5,030 bases of DNA from Lysobacteraceae bacterium (GCA_018971925.1 JAGWZT010000184.1:1-5030); one strand, 5' to 3'. Positions 1 through 5,030 are shown, counted from the stretch's first letter. The notes: generated by a model from the letters alone, not told the origin. Translations and numbers: made by a program.

Positions 1-82
1 GGCCTGCCGCGCCACGGCTGTTTGCTGGGTCATGGTAGCTTGGCCACGTTTGCAGGTAGTTCGGTCAACCCGACCAGTTTAA

Positions 83-130
83 CCGTCGCATCCGGCGCCT
101 CCGCCCCGTGCGGCGGGTGCGCAGCGACGG
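83..130. repeat. Compound inverted repeat (long imperfect hairpin)
   Basis: Three nested arms pair in order. CCGTCGC (83-89) pairs with GCGACGG (124-130), GCGC (95-98) with GCGC (119-122), and CCGCC (101-105) with GGCGG (112-116), closing a 6-nt loop. The asymmetric internal bulge is 5 nt on the left and 1 nt on the right. That gives 16 Watson-Crick pairs, nearly all G-C. No T-tract follows on either strand, so it is not a typical intrinsic terminator. It could be a structured RNA element or a transcription-attenuating hairpin. High GC raises the chance of accidental stems, but the nesting makes pure chance less likely. Confidence 0.45.
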
Positions 131-265
131 ATCAGGAATACGAAAGGTACCGGAAAGGTTGCTGTTGCAGTATCGGTTCCGGGTGAGGTTGCGGTCCCTC
201 TTTGTCAGTGAGCAGTTTTGGAGCAACCCTCGTGCTGCCGGCTGTTCATGGTCTCACCCCCGTGC

Positions 266-304
266 CCGGCCTGCGTCGAACCCCTCCCCGGTGACGCAGG
301 CCGG
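266..304. terminator. Perfect 12-bp hairpin, possible terminator
   Basis: CCGGCCTGCGTC (266-277) is perfectly complementary to GACGCAGGCCGG (293-304) across a 15-nt C-rich loop. On the plus strand a short T run (311-314, CTTTTAT) follows six bases after the stem. That is further away than in a canonical intrinsic terminator, where the U-tract abuts the stem. It could end plus-strand transcription entering from the left, upstream of the exporter gene, or it could be a REP-like or structured-RNA stem. The inverted repeat is certain; its role is a guess. Confidence 0.4.
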
Positions 305-454
305 ACCCGCTTTTATCTGTGCGATCATCCCTGATCGCGGCACCATGCAACCATCCCGCGAGCTTGGCCACTCAGCCCGGTAAAAGATCACCTCGGCCAT
401 CCATGGCCTGACTTCTCACGAAAGCCGCTTCGTGGGGGATGCGCCGTTAACAGC

Positions 455-460
455 TAAAAT
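455..460 (+). promoter_or_regulatory. Candidate -10 box for the exporter gene
   Basis: TAAAAT matches the sigma-70 -10 consensus at five of six positions and sits in an AT-richer patch of otherwise GC-rich DNA. Transcription starting about 7 bp downstream would leave a leader of roughly 37 nt before the ATG at 504, and would exclude the upstream starts at 432 and 459. No good -35 hexamer lies 16-18 bp upstream (432-437 reads GTGGGG), so support is weak. Confidence 0.25.
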
Positions 461-503
461 GACCGGTACGCGGCTAGTGCCTGATTCCGGTATCGTCCCC
501 TTG

Positions 504-1922
504 ATGTCTTCAGCGAGTGCTCCCGAAGGCACGGCGCGCATGCGCGGCCTGATCTGGCTGGTCGCGGCCGCGTTCTTCATGCAGACGCTGGATTCGACCA
601 TCGTCAACACCGCGGTGCCAAGCATCGCGCACGCGCTGTCGGTACCGCCGATCGCACTCAAGACCGCGCTCACGAGTTACGTGCTGACGCTGGCGATCTG
701 CATTCCGGCAAGCGCGTGGCTTTCCGATCGCTTCGGCACGCGGCGCGTGTTCGCCGCATCCATCTGGATATTCACGCTCGGCTCGCTGGCCTGCGGCGTA
801 TCGCAGAACCTCACGCAGCTGGTCGCCGCGCGCGTGCTGCAAGGCGTCGGCGGCGCGCTGCTGATGCCGATCGGGCGCTATGTGCTGGTGCGCGCGTTCG
901 GCCCCAAGGATTTCGTCGCCGCGATGAGCACCGCCGGCATCCCGGGCCTGCTGGGGCCGGTGGTCGGCCCGCTGCTGGGCGGCGTGCTCTCGCAGTACGC
1001 GTCCTGGCGGTTGATCTTCCTGGTCAACGTGCCGGTGGGCATCGTCGGCCTGTGGCTCAACCGGCGGCAGATGCCGGATTTCCGCGGCGCGCACCGTCCG
1101 TTCGACTGGATCGGCTTCGCGTTGTTCGCACTCGCCTCGGGGATGCTCTTGACCGCCGCGGAGACCGCTGGCGATGGCGACTACCGCAACGCCGGCATCG
1201 CGGCGCTGGCCGGGCTGGCGTGCGGCTTCGCCTACTGGCGCTACGGACGGCAGGCCCGGCATCCCGTGGTGGACCTGTCCCTGCTCAAGGTACGCAGCTT
1301 CTCGATCGCGCTGGGCGGCGGCATGTGCACGCGGCTCGGCACGGCGGGCCTGTCCTTCATCCTGATGCTGTTCCTGCAGGTCGGCTGCGGCTGGACCCCG
1401 ACCGCGGCGGGCATGATGATCGTGCCACAGGCGATCGCGATGGTACTGATGAAATTCCTGATCGACCGCATCCTCAAACGCCATGGCTACCGGCGCACCC
1501 TGTTCGTGAACACGGCGCTGGCGACGGCACTCCTGGCCTGCTTTGCGCTGTTCAACGCCGCCACGCCGTGGTGGATGATTGCATCGTTGATGTTCGCCTA
1601 CGGCTTCGTGATGAGCCTGCAATACACCGCGATGAACACCCTCGCTTTCGTGGACCTGCCGCCCGAGCGCGCCGCCCAGGCCTCCTCGGTGACGTCCGCG
1701 GTGCAATACCTCGTGATCAGCTTCGGTATCGCGCTTTCGTCGTGGCTGCTGGCGATCTTCCTCAACGGCCACCACCACGACCCTGCGGCCTACGTGCGTG
1801 GTTTCCGCGCCGCGGTTCTGGTGATGGCCGCGCTGTCGCTGGTTGCCGTATACGTGTTCACCCGCCTGCGCCACGACCGGCCGTTGCGAAGGCCGGTTAG
1901 TACGCCTGAGACCGCTGTGTGA
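504..1922 (+). CDS. MFS transporter, DHA2 family (HsrA-like drug/metabolite:H+ antiporter)
   Basis: Inner-membrane proton-driven exporter of the major facilitator superfamily, 472 aa from the ATG at 504. That length and the hydrophobic profile fit the 14-segment DHA2 (EmrB/QacA) type. Visible motifs are LDSTIVNTAVP (29-39, DHA2 motif D1 with Asp30), motif A WLSDRFGTRRV (72-82), motif B with Arg110 in AARVLQGVGGALLMP, antiporter motif C GIPGLLGPVVGPLLGG (145-160), and SWRLIFLVNVPVGI (167-180). From memory the closest well-known relative is E. coli HsrA/YieO, which shares the FMQ.LD.TI.NTA.P start and the TRLGT region (276-280). Substrate cannot be predicted. The start is uncertain: GTG 432 and ATG 459 extend the frame upstream and ATG 540 (Met13) has a weak GAAGG ahead of it. 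ATG 504 gives an N-terminus of normal length but no Shine-Dalgarno. Family assignment is very secure. Confidence 0.93.
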   Translation: MSSASAPEGTARMRGLIWLVAAAFFMQTLDSTIVNTAVPSIAHALSVPPIALKTALTSYVLTLAICIPASAWLSDRFGTRRVFAASIWIFTLGSLACGVSQNLTQLVAARVLQGVGGALLMPIGRYVLVRAFGPKDFVAAMSTAGIPGLLGPVVGPLLGGVLSQYASWRLIFLVNVPVGIVGLWLNRRQMPDFRGAHRPFDWIGFALFALASGMLLTAAETAGDGDYRNAGIAALAGLACGFAYWRYGRQARHPVVDLSLLKVRSFSIALGGGMCTRLGTAGLSFILMLFLQVGCGWTPTAAGMMIVPQAIAMVLMKFLIDRILKRHGYRRTLFVNTALATALLACFALFNAATPWWMIASLMFAYGFVMSLQYTAMNTLAFVDLPPERAAQASSVTSAVQYLVISFGIALSSWLLAIFLNGHHHDPAAYVRGFRAAVLVMAALSLVAVYVFTRLRHDRPLRRPVSTPETAV

Positions 1923-1932
1923 CAACACACTG

Positions 1933-2027
1933 CCGTTCGCGCTGAGCGTAGTGAGCGATAGCGAGCGAAGTCGAAGCGCTGCCCTTCGACTCCGCGGCCT
2001 GGTGGCAGCGACGCTCGGGGCGAACGG
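1933..2027. repeat. REP-like intergenic hairpin element
   Basis: A two-level inverted repeat fills most of the gap between the exporter and the antiporter. The outer arms CCGTTCGCGCTGAGCG (1933-1948) and CGCTCGGGGCGAACGG (2012-2027) pair at 14 of 16 positions. The inner arms AGTCGAAG (1969-1976) and CTTCGACT (1984-1991) pair perfectly around a 7-nt loop. The left half also carries GAGCG three times at near-regular spacing (1944, 1953, 1963). Elements with CCGTTCG...GTCGAAG / CTTCGAC...CGAACGG ends are, to my knowledge, dispersed in many copies in Xanthomonadales and other proteobacteria. Only one copy is in this window, so repetitiveness is inferred. It could terminate or stabilise the upstream mRNA, although no T-tract is present. 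Confidence 0.65.
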
Positions 2028-2066
2028 TATCGGGCGAGGCAGAGGCGCACTTGCGCTGGCGTCATG

Positions 2067-2079
2067 TAGCATCGCGCGA
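2067..2079 (+). promoter_or_regulatory. Possible leaderless promoter of the antiporter gene
   Basis: TAGCAT (2067-2072), a TAnnnT-type -10 box preceded directly by TG, ends six bases before the ATG at 2079. The intervening ATCGCGCG-type sequence has no Shine-Dalgarno. This is the layout expected for a leaderless mRNA whose first base is the A of the start codon, a pattern I recall as common in Xanthomonadaceae-type genomes. No clear -35 is seen; TTGCGC at 2051 is too close. It implies that the antiporter is transcribed independently of the exporter. Confidence 0.35.
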
Positions 2080-3272
2080 TGACCGACACCACCGCGATCC
2101 TGCTGGAGGTCTTCATCATCTTCGCCGCCGCGCAGGCGGGCGGCCTCGCTGCGCGCCGGATCCATCTGCCGGACGTGGTCGGCCAGATCGTGATCGGCTG
2201 CGTCGTCGGCCCCTCACTGCTCGGCTGGGTCACGCCCGGCGAGCCGCTGGAAGTGCTGTCGGAAATCGGCGTGGTGCTGCTGCTGTTTTCGGTTGGGCTG
2301 GAGACGCGGCTGGAAGACGTGAAACGCGTGGGCGGCAGTGCTTTCGCCGTGGGCGTGATCGGCGTGATCATCCCGTTCGTGTGCGGCACGCTCTGGGCGC
2401 ATTCGATAGGACCCGATTGGCCGCGCTCACTGTTCGTCGCCGCGGCGTTCGTGGCAACCTCGGCCGGCATCACGGCGGCCGTATTGAAGCAGATGGGCGC
2501 GCTGCGCCGCACCGAGAGCCGCGTGATCCTCGGCGCCGCGGTGATCGACGACATCCTGGCGATGCTGCTGCTTGGCGTGGTGGTGGCGATCCAGGCGGGT
2601 GGCTCATTGCGCGTCGGCGGCCTGCTCGCGGTCGCGGGCGAAGCCGTGGGCTTCGTGCTGGTCGTCGGCTGGCTCGGCACGCTGATGATGCGGCGTGGAT
2701 CGAAGTGGCTGGAACACACGCGCAATCCGTTGTCGCCATTGCTGGTGGTGCTGGTGCTCTGCCTCGGGCTTGCCTGGATCGCGACGCGTTTCGGGCTGGC
2801 CGCGATCATCGGCGCGTTCCTCGCCGGGATGATCGCATCGGAAACACGGCAACGCGTGCAACTGGAAGAACAGATGCAGCCGTTGCTCGCATTGCTGACG
2901 CCGTTCTTTTTCGTGCTCACCGGCGCAAAGGTGGACCTTGCGAAACTCGCCAGCGGCGAAGCACTGTGGCTGCTGCTGGTCGCGACGCTGCTGGCGCTCG
3001 TCACCAAGCTGGCGGGCGGCTGGCTGGGCGCGTTGCGGCTGGGTCCGCGCAGCGCGCTGATCGTCGGCGTGGGCATGATCCCGCGCGGCGAGGTCGGCAT
3101 CGTGGTCGCGGCACTGGGTTTGTCAGCAGGCGTGTTCGGCGACGTACTCTACGCGGTGATCATCGCGATGAGCCTGCTCACCTCGATCATCGCACCGCCG
3201 TTCCTGGCGCTGTTGTTGAAGCGTGATACCGACGCGTTGCAGGACTCGACATTCGCAACGAAGGACCCGTAA
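2079..3272 (+). CDS. Monovalent cation:proton antiporter, CPA2 family (NapA/Kef-type membrane domain)
   Basis: Integral membrane exchanger of Na+ or K+ for protons, probably serving pH and cation homeostasis. The 397 residues are almost wholly the Na+/H+-exchanger fold. Family landmarks are RIHLPDVVGQIVIG..GPSLLGW (27-50), the LLLFSVGLE segment (67-75), FVATSAGITAAVLKQMG (124-140), the ion-binding acidic pair in GAAVIDDILAM (Asp157-Asp158, the DD motif of electrogenic CPA2 members such as NapA), a TM10 lysine (Lys310) in a position like the NapA lysine that pairs with the ion-site aspartate, and GMIPRGEVGIVVAALGL (332-348). The protein ends soon after the last helix with a short charged tail, so it lacks the TrkA-N/RCK regulatory domain of KefB/KefC. 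The ATG at 2079 matches where relatives begin. Cation preference is not decidable here, but two aspartates favour Na+/H+ exchange. The opposing operon converges from the right. Confidence 0.92.
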   Translation: MTDTTAILLEVFIIFAAAQAGGLAARRIHLPDVVGQIVIGCVVGPSLLGWVTPGEPLEVLSEIGVVLLLFSVGLETRLEDVKRVGGSAFAVGVIGVIIPFVCGTLWAHSIGPDWPRSLFVAAAFVATSAGITAAVLKQMGALRRTESRVILGAAVIDDILAMLLLGVVVAIQAGGSLRVGGLLAVAGEAVGFVLVVGWLGTLMMRRGSKWLEHTRNPLSPLLVVLVLCLGLAWIATRFGLAAIIGAFLAGMIASETRQRVQLEEQMQPLLALLTPFFFVLTGAKVDLAKLASGEALWLLLVATLLALVTKLAGGWLGALRLGPRSALIVGVGMIPRGEVGIVVAALGLSAGVFGDVLYAVIIAMSLLTSIIAPPFLALLLKRDTDALQDSTFATKDP

Positions 3273-3274
3273 AG

Positions 3275-3298
3275 ATCAAGGCTTGCCATCACCTTGAT
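3275..3298. terminator. Weak hairpin at the convergent gene ends
   Basis: ATCAAGG (3275-3281) pairs perfectly with CCTTGAT (3292-3298) over a 10-nt loop, three bases after the antiporter stop codon. It lies between two convergent transcription units, where a bidirectional terminator would be expected. The stem is short and no T-tract follows on the plus strand (only CTTTAC on the minus strand), so strength is doubtful. Confidence 0.3.
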
Positions 3299-3395
3299 GG
3301 ATTCGCGCGCATCCACCGCGCGGTAGCTGTCCCGCGCGGCGCTTCTTCTGCCACTCCGGATTTCCGGGCCACGGTTTCACGATGACATGAGGCGT
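3276..3395 (-). pseudogene. Remnant of a tautomerase (4-oxalocrotonate tautomerase family) gene
   Basis: Immediately downstream of the aldo/keto reductase, the minus strand reads ACG (3393-3395) and then encodes PHVIVKPWPGNPEWQKKR. This closely matches the N-terminus of small tautomerases, which as I recall typically begins (M)PHVIVKLWPGKSE.QK.RLA. The catalytic Pro that follows the initiator Met in this family is retained as CCT. A strong ribosome-binding site AGGAGGAG (3402-3409) stands 6 nt before the ACG, exactly where an ATG should be. After residue about 20 the similarity is lost, and the frame stops at 3276-3278 after 39 codons, against roughly 60-75 in intact members. Another minus frame over 3269-3320 reads RESIKVMASLDL, which may be a displaced ESVSVA-like strand, though this is weak. 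Decayed last gene of the operon; the gap to the reductase is 19 bp. The identification rests on about 18 residues plus the ribosome-binding site. Confidence 0.62.
3316..3339. repeat. Pair of identical 8-bp palindromes forming a GC-rich hairpin
   Basis: CCGCGCGG occurs at 3316-3323 and again at 3332-3339, separated by TAGCTGTC. Each copy is self-complementary, so the two can also pair with each other into an 8-bp all-G/C stem with an 8-nt loop. It falls where the tautomerase remnant loses family similarity, so it may mark a small duplication or rearrangement, or simply reflect high GC. Confidence 0.4.
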
Positions 3396-3401
3396 GGTTT
3401 T

Positions 3402-3409
3402 CTCCTCCT
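3402..3409 (-). promoter_or_regulatory. Orphan Shine-Dalgarno before the tautomerase relic
   Basis: AGGAGGAG on the minus strand is the best ribosome-binding site in the window, yet no ATG, GTG or TTG follows at the right distance. The triplet 6 nt downstream is ACG, followed by the CCT (Pro) expected at codon 2 of a tautomerase. A T-to-C change in the start codon is the simplest explanation. Confidence 0.6.
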
Positions 3410-3414
3410 GGAAT

Positions 3415-4413
3415 TTACAAGCCAGTCATCTTCAACGCGGCTTCCGGCAGCCGCGCGCCCTTTACCGCGATTTTCGAAACTGCTGCATCGATTTCGCGCA
3501 GGTCGTCGGCCGTGAGCGCGACATCCGCTGCGCCGAGGTTCTCTTCGAGGCGATGCAGCTTGGTGGTACCGGGGATCGGCACGATCCACGGCTTTTGCGC
3601 CAGCAACCAGGCAAGCGCGATCTGCGCGGGTGTCGCGCGCTTGCGCTCCGCCACGACCTTGACCATGTCGACCAAAGCGAGGTTCGCCTTGCGCGCCTCC
3701 GGCGAGAAGCGCGGCACGTTGTTGCGGAAATCCCCGGGCTCGAAATTCGTGTTGGCGTCGATCTTGCCGGTGAGGAAACCCGCGCCCAGCGGACTGAATG
3801 GCACGAAGCCGATTCCGAGTTCTTCGAGTACCGGCAGCAGCTCCATTTCCGGGCCGCGCCAGAACAGCGAGTATTCGCTCTGCACCGCCGTCACCGGCTG
3901 CACCGCATGCGCGCGGCGTATCGTCTGCACGCCCGCTTCGGACAACCCGAAATGCCTGACCTTGCCTTCCGCGATCAGACCCTTGACCGTGCCGGCCACG
4001 TCCTCGATCGGCACGTTCGGGTCGACGCGATGTTGATAAAAGAGATCAATGTGATCGGTACGTAGACGCATCAGGGCAGCATCCGCCACGGCCTTGACGT
4101 GTTCGGGCCGGCTGTTGGTGCCGCTGCGGCGCTCGCCTGTCTTCAGGTCGATGTCGAAGCCGAACTTGGTGGCGATCAACACCTCGTCGCGGATCGGTTC
4201 GAGTGCCTCGCCGACCAGTTCCTCATTGGCGAACGGGCCATAGGCTTCGGCGGTGTCGAACAGGGTGACTCCGCGATCGAAAGCGGCACGGATCAACCTG
4301 ATCATTTCCGGTCGGTCGGCCTGCGGCCCGTAAAGAGCGCCGGTCATGGTCATGCAGCCGAGGCCGACGGCCGAGACTTCGAGCCCATTGTTTCCAAGTT
4401 CGCGTCTTTTCAT
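3415..4413 (-). CDS. Aldo/keto reductase (YakC/AKR13-like), intact
   Basis: Cytosolic NADPH-dependent reductase of aldehydes and ketones with a TIM-barrel fold, 332 aa. The start at 4413 is chosen because GGAGAG (4418-4423) lies 4 nt upstream and the protein then begins MKRRELGNNGLEVSAVGLGC, the standard family start. Upstream in-frame starts would add 37 unrelated residues overlapping the previous gene. The catalytic tetrad is complete: Asp53 and Tyr58 in LFDTAEAYGP, Lys83 in IATKFGF, and His128 in YQHRVD. Cofactor-binding segments are PFSPLGAGFLTGK (205-217) and PIPGTTKLHRLEEN (279-292). It lies 25 bp downstream of the broken CMD gene and 19 bp upstream of the tautomerase relic, all one operon. 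It is paralogous to the partial reductase at the right edge. The physiological substrate is unknown; the context suggests reactive aldehyde or quinone detoxification, which is inference. Confidence 0.93.
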   Translation of the reverse strand: MKRRELGNNGLEVSAVGLGCMTMTGALYGPQADRPEMIRLIRAAFDRGVTLFDTAEAYGPFANEELVGEALEPIRDEVLIATKFGFDIDLKTGERRSGTNSRPEHVKAVADAALMRLRTDHIDLFYQHRVDPNVPIEDVAGTVKGLIAEGKVRHFGLSEAGVQTIRRAHAVQPVTAVQSEYSLFWRGPEMELLPVLEELGIGFVPFSPLGAGFLTGKIDANTNFEPGDFRNNVPRFSPEARKANLALVDMVKVVAERKRATPAQIALAWLLAQKPWIVPIPGTTKLHRLEENLGAADVALTADDLREIDAAVSKIAVKGARLPEAALKMTGL

Positions 4414-4438
4414 ACCTCTCTCCGTGACGATCAGGACA

Positions 4439-4770
4439 TCAACTCCCTGTTTCCGCTTCCTCGAATACACGCCGCGCGATCGGCAACGCCGTGCTCGCTG
4501 CCGGCCAGCCCGCGTAGAACGCAAGGTGGGTAATCGCCTCGACCAGCTCGTCTCGCGTCACGCCGTCGCCGGCGCACGCTTGAAGTGGAACGGCATCTCG
4601 TTGATGCGGTATCCCGCGACCAGGCAAGCCACTGTGACGAGGCTGCGATCACGCGACGAAAGTTTGGTGCGTTTCCACACGTCGCCCAACAGCACCTTGT
4701 CGGTGCAATCGGCCAGTGCCTGGGCAATGTCGGAAAACGGGTTGCGCGGGACGCTGGCTTCGTCGGTCAT
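4439..4770 (-). pseudogene. Carboxymuconolactone decarboxylase family gene, frameshifted
   Basis: Small all-helical CMD-family protein (the AhpD-like fold also seen in 4-carboxymuconolactone decarboxylase), split across two frames. From ATG 4770, with a GGAGGAGA ribosome-binding site 5-6 nt upstream, 66 residues read in frame. They include DRSLVTVACLVAGYR (41-55) and NEMPFHFKRA (57-66), with the family Glu58 and His62. That frame then hits TGA at 4558-4560. The family continuation GDGVTRDELVEAITHLAFYAGWP reads in another frame from 4570 and ends normally at 4439 (...FEEAETGS). Restoring one base near 4571-4575 gives a continuous product of about 110 aa, normal for the family. No slippery heptamer is visible, so this is a deletion or a sequencing error rather than programmed frameshifting. 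The CxxC of true AhpD is absent (single Cys49 in the core). It sits between two aldo/keto reductases with 25-26 bp gaps. Exact substrate unknown. Confidence 0.88.
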
Positions 4771-4774
4771 GTCG

Positions 4775-4783
4775 ATCTCCTCC
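4775..4783 (-). promoter_or_regulatory. Ribosome-binding site fixing the CMD-family start
   Basis: GGAGGAGAT on the minus strand precedes the ATG at 4770 by about 5 nt and lies inside the 26-bp gap after the upstream reductase stop. It fixes the CMD-family start at 4770 and supports reinitiation within one operon. Confidence 0.7.
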
Positions 4784-4796
4784 AGTCGGGGTGGCG

Positions 4797-5030
4797 TCAG
4801 TGCGCTGGTAGCTCACTGCCGCCCGGTGGCGCTTCACGCCCGACCATCGCCAGTTGTTGTGGCGCGTAGCGCTCGCCCTCGATGCGGATTTTCGCAGCCG
4901 CCTTCCCGATCTCGCGCAGGTCGGCGTCCGTCAACTCGACATCTACGGCACCGATGTTCTCTTCGAGCCGGTGCAGCTTGGTCGTGCCCGGGATCGGCAC
5001 GATGGTCGGCCGCTGCGCCAGCAGCCAGGC
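4797..5030 (-). CDS. Aldo/keto reductase, C-terminal part (runs off the right edge)
   Basis: The last 77 residues of a second NADPH-dependent aldo/keto reductase. The reading frame is open to the window edge, so the true start lies beyond 5030; the apparent start at 5000 is an internal GTG. It begins AWLLAQRPTIVPIPGTTKLHRLEEN, the C-terminal cofactor-binding segment of the family, then DADLREIGKAA. By my hand count about 42 of 64 residues equal the intact reductase at 3415-4413, so the two are paralogues. It differs in ending with about 13 extra residues (REAPPGGSELPAH) beyond the paralogue's terminus. First visible gene of the minus-strand operon, 26 bp upstream of the CMD-family gene. The catalytic tetrad is outside the window and cannot be checked. 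Confidence 0.92.
   Translation of the reverse strand, partial: AWLLAQRPTIVPIPGTTKLHRLEENIGAVDVELTDADLREIGKAAAKIRIEGERYAPQQLAMVGREAPPGGSELPAH

Larger units (their letters stand above)
1..503. other. Gene-poor leader region rich in inverted repeats
   Basis: No reading frame in these 500 bases looks like a protein I recognise. The longest, plus strand around 60-383, is Arg/Pro/Ser-rich with no domain character, as expected of a chance open frame in GC-rich DNA. The stretch does contain several inverted repeats: a compound hairpin at 83-130, a 6-bp stem at 150-155/177-182, alternative 6-7 bp stems at 181-187/253-259 and 187-192/223-228, a perfect 12-bp stem at 266-277/293-304, and a near-palindrome at 395-408 (GGCCAT, 2-nt loop, ATGGCC). 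It may be the 5' regulatory region of the exporter gene, an untranslated or small structured RNA, or a decayed gene. The sequence alone does not decide between these. Confidence 0.5.

Noticed and set aside
1..33. Minus-strand ATG at 33 reading MTQQTAVARQA off the left edge, as a divergent gene start
   Set aside because: Only 11 codons are visible, with no Shine-Dalgarno and no recognisable family. It cannot be distinguished from chance.
1..186. Plus-strand frame open from base 1 to a stop at 184-186, possibly the C-terminal fragment of an upstream protein (contains LLGHGSLATFAGSSVNPTS)
   Set aside because: The segment faintly recalls a conserved motif of large DUF-type proteins, but the tail is Cys/Ser-rich and unlike a protein end. 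Evidence is too thin to annotate.
266..304. tRNA or integron attC site at the 12-bp hairpin
   Set aside because: No acceptor, anticodon or T-arm arrangement for a tRNA, and no paired RYYYAAC/GTTRRRY core sites for attC.
60..383. Open plus-strand frame of about 108 codons
   Set aside because: Arg/Pro/Ser-rich composition, no domain, no ribosome-binding site, and it overlaps strong inverted repeats. It is a typical chance frame in GC-rich DNA.
510..2165. Very long minus-strand open frame opposite the exporter
   Set aside because: Gln/Arg/His/Glu-rich low-complexity product, the mirror of a GC-rich membrane-protein gene. The plus strand carries unmistakable MFS motifs.
1790..3100. Long minus-strand Ser/Thr/Pro-rich frame opposite the antiporter
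   Set aside because: Shadow frame of the antiporter, whose DD motif and full family sequence are on the plus strand. It also spans the intergenic repeat.
2051..3226. Plus-strand Arg/Gly/Ala-rich frame overlapping the antiporter
   Set aside because: Plus-one frame shadow of the antiporter, with no family similarity.
4414..4524. 37-residue N-terminal extension of the intact aldo/keto reductase
   Set aside because: It overlaps the end of the CMD gene and is Arg-rich without family similarity. The ATG at 4413 has a ribosome-binding site and matches the family start.
4558..4581. Programmed -1 frameshifting in the CMD gene
   Set aside because: No X-XXY-YYZ slippery heptamer, no pseudoknot I can identify, and the family is not known for frameshifting. 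A one-base deletion is simpler.

Overview
The window is about 5 kb of GC-rich DNA with proteobacterial gene style. Several features suggest a gammaproteobacterium of the Xanthomonadales (Rhodanobacteraceae/Xanthomonadaceae) type: strong G/C at third codon positions, a TAnnnT box directly abutting a start codon that lacks a Shine-Dalgarno sequence, and a GTCGAAG/CTTCGAC-containing hairpin repeat between genes. This is an inference from style. No rRNA or marker gene is present to confirm it.

Layout. Bases 1-503 hold no convincing gene, but they do hold several strong inverted repeats (83-130, 266-304 and smaller ones). Next come two plus-strand genes for integral membrane proteins. The first is a DHA2-type major facilitator drug/metabolite exporter resembling E. 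coli HsrA (504-1922). The second is a compact CPA2/NapA-like cation:proton antiporter (2079-3272). The 156-bp gap between them carries a REP-like hairpin element and a probable leaderless promoter. The two genes are therefore probably not a tight operon.

The right third (3276-5030) is transcribed convergently, on the minus strand. Read 5' to 3' it contains the C-terminus of one aldo/keto reductase (running off the window), a carboxymuconolactone-decarboxylase-family gene broken by a one-base frameshift, a second intact aldo/keto reductase, and a previously unmarked remnant of a 4-oxalocrotonate-tautomerase-family gene. The remnant's ribosome-binding site survives, but its start codon reads ACG and its body is truncated. 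Spacings of 26, 25 and 19 bp and good ribosome-binding sites indicate one operon. All the encoded families are small cytosolic redox or isomerase enzymes that often sit together in detoxification or aromatic/quinone-metabolism cassettes. Two of the four genes look inactivated, so the operon appears to be decaying, unless the CMD frameshift is a sequencing error.

I see no phage, CRISPR, tRNA/rRNA, transposase or clearly novel system. The observations most worth a second look are the tautomerase relic, the CMD frameshift, the hairpin-rich leader and the intergenic repeat.
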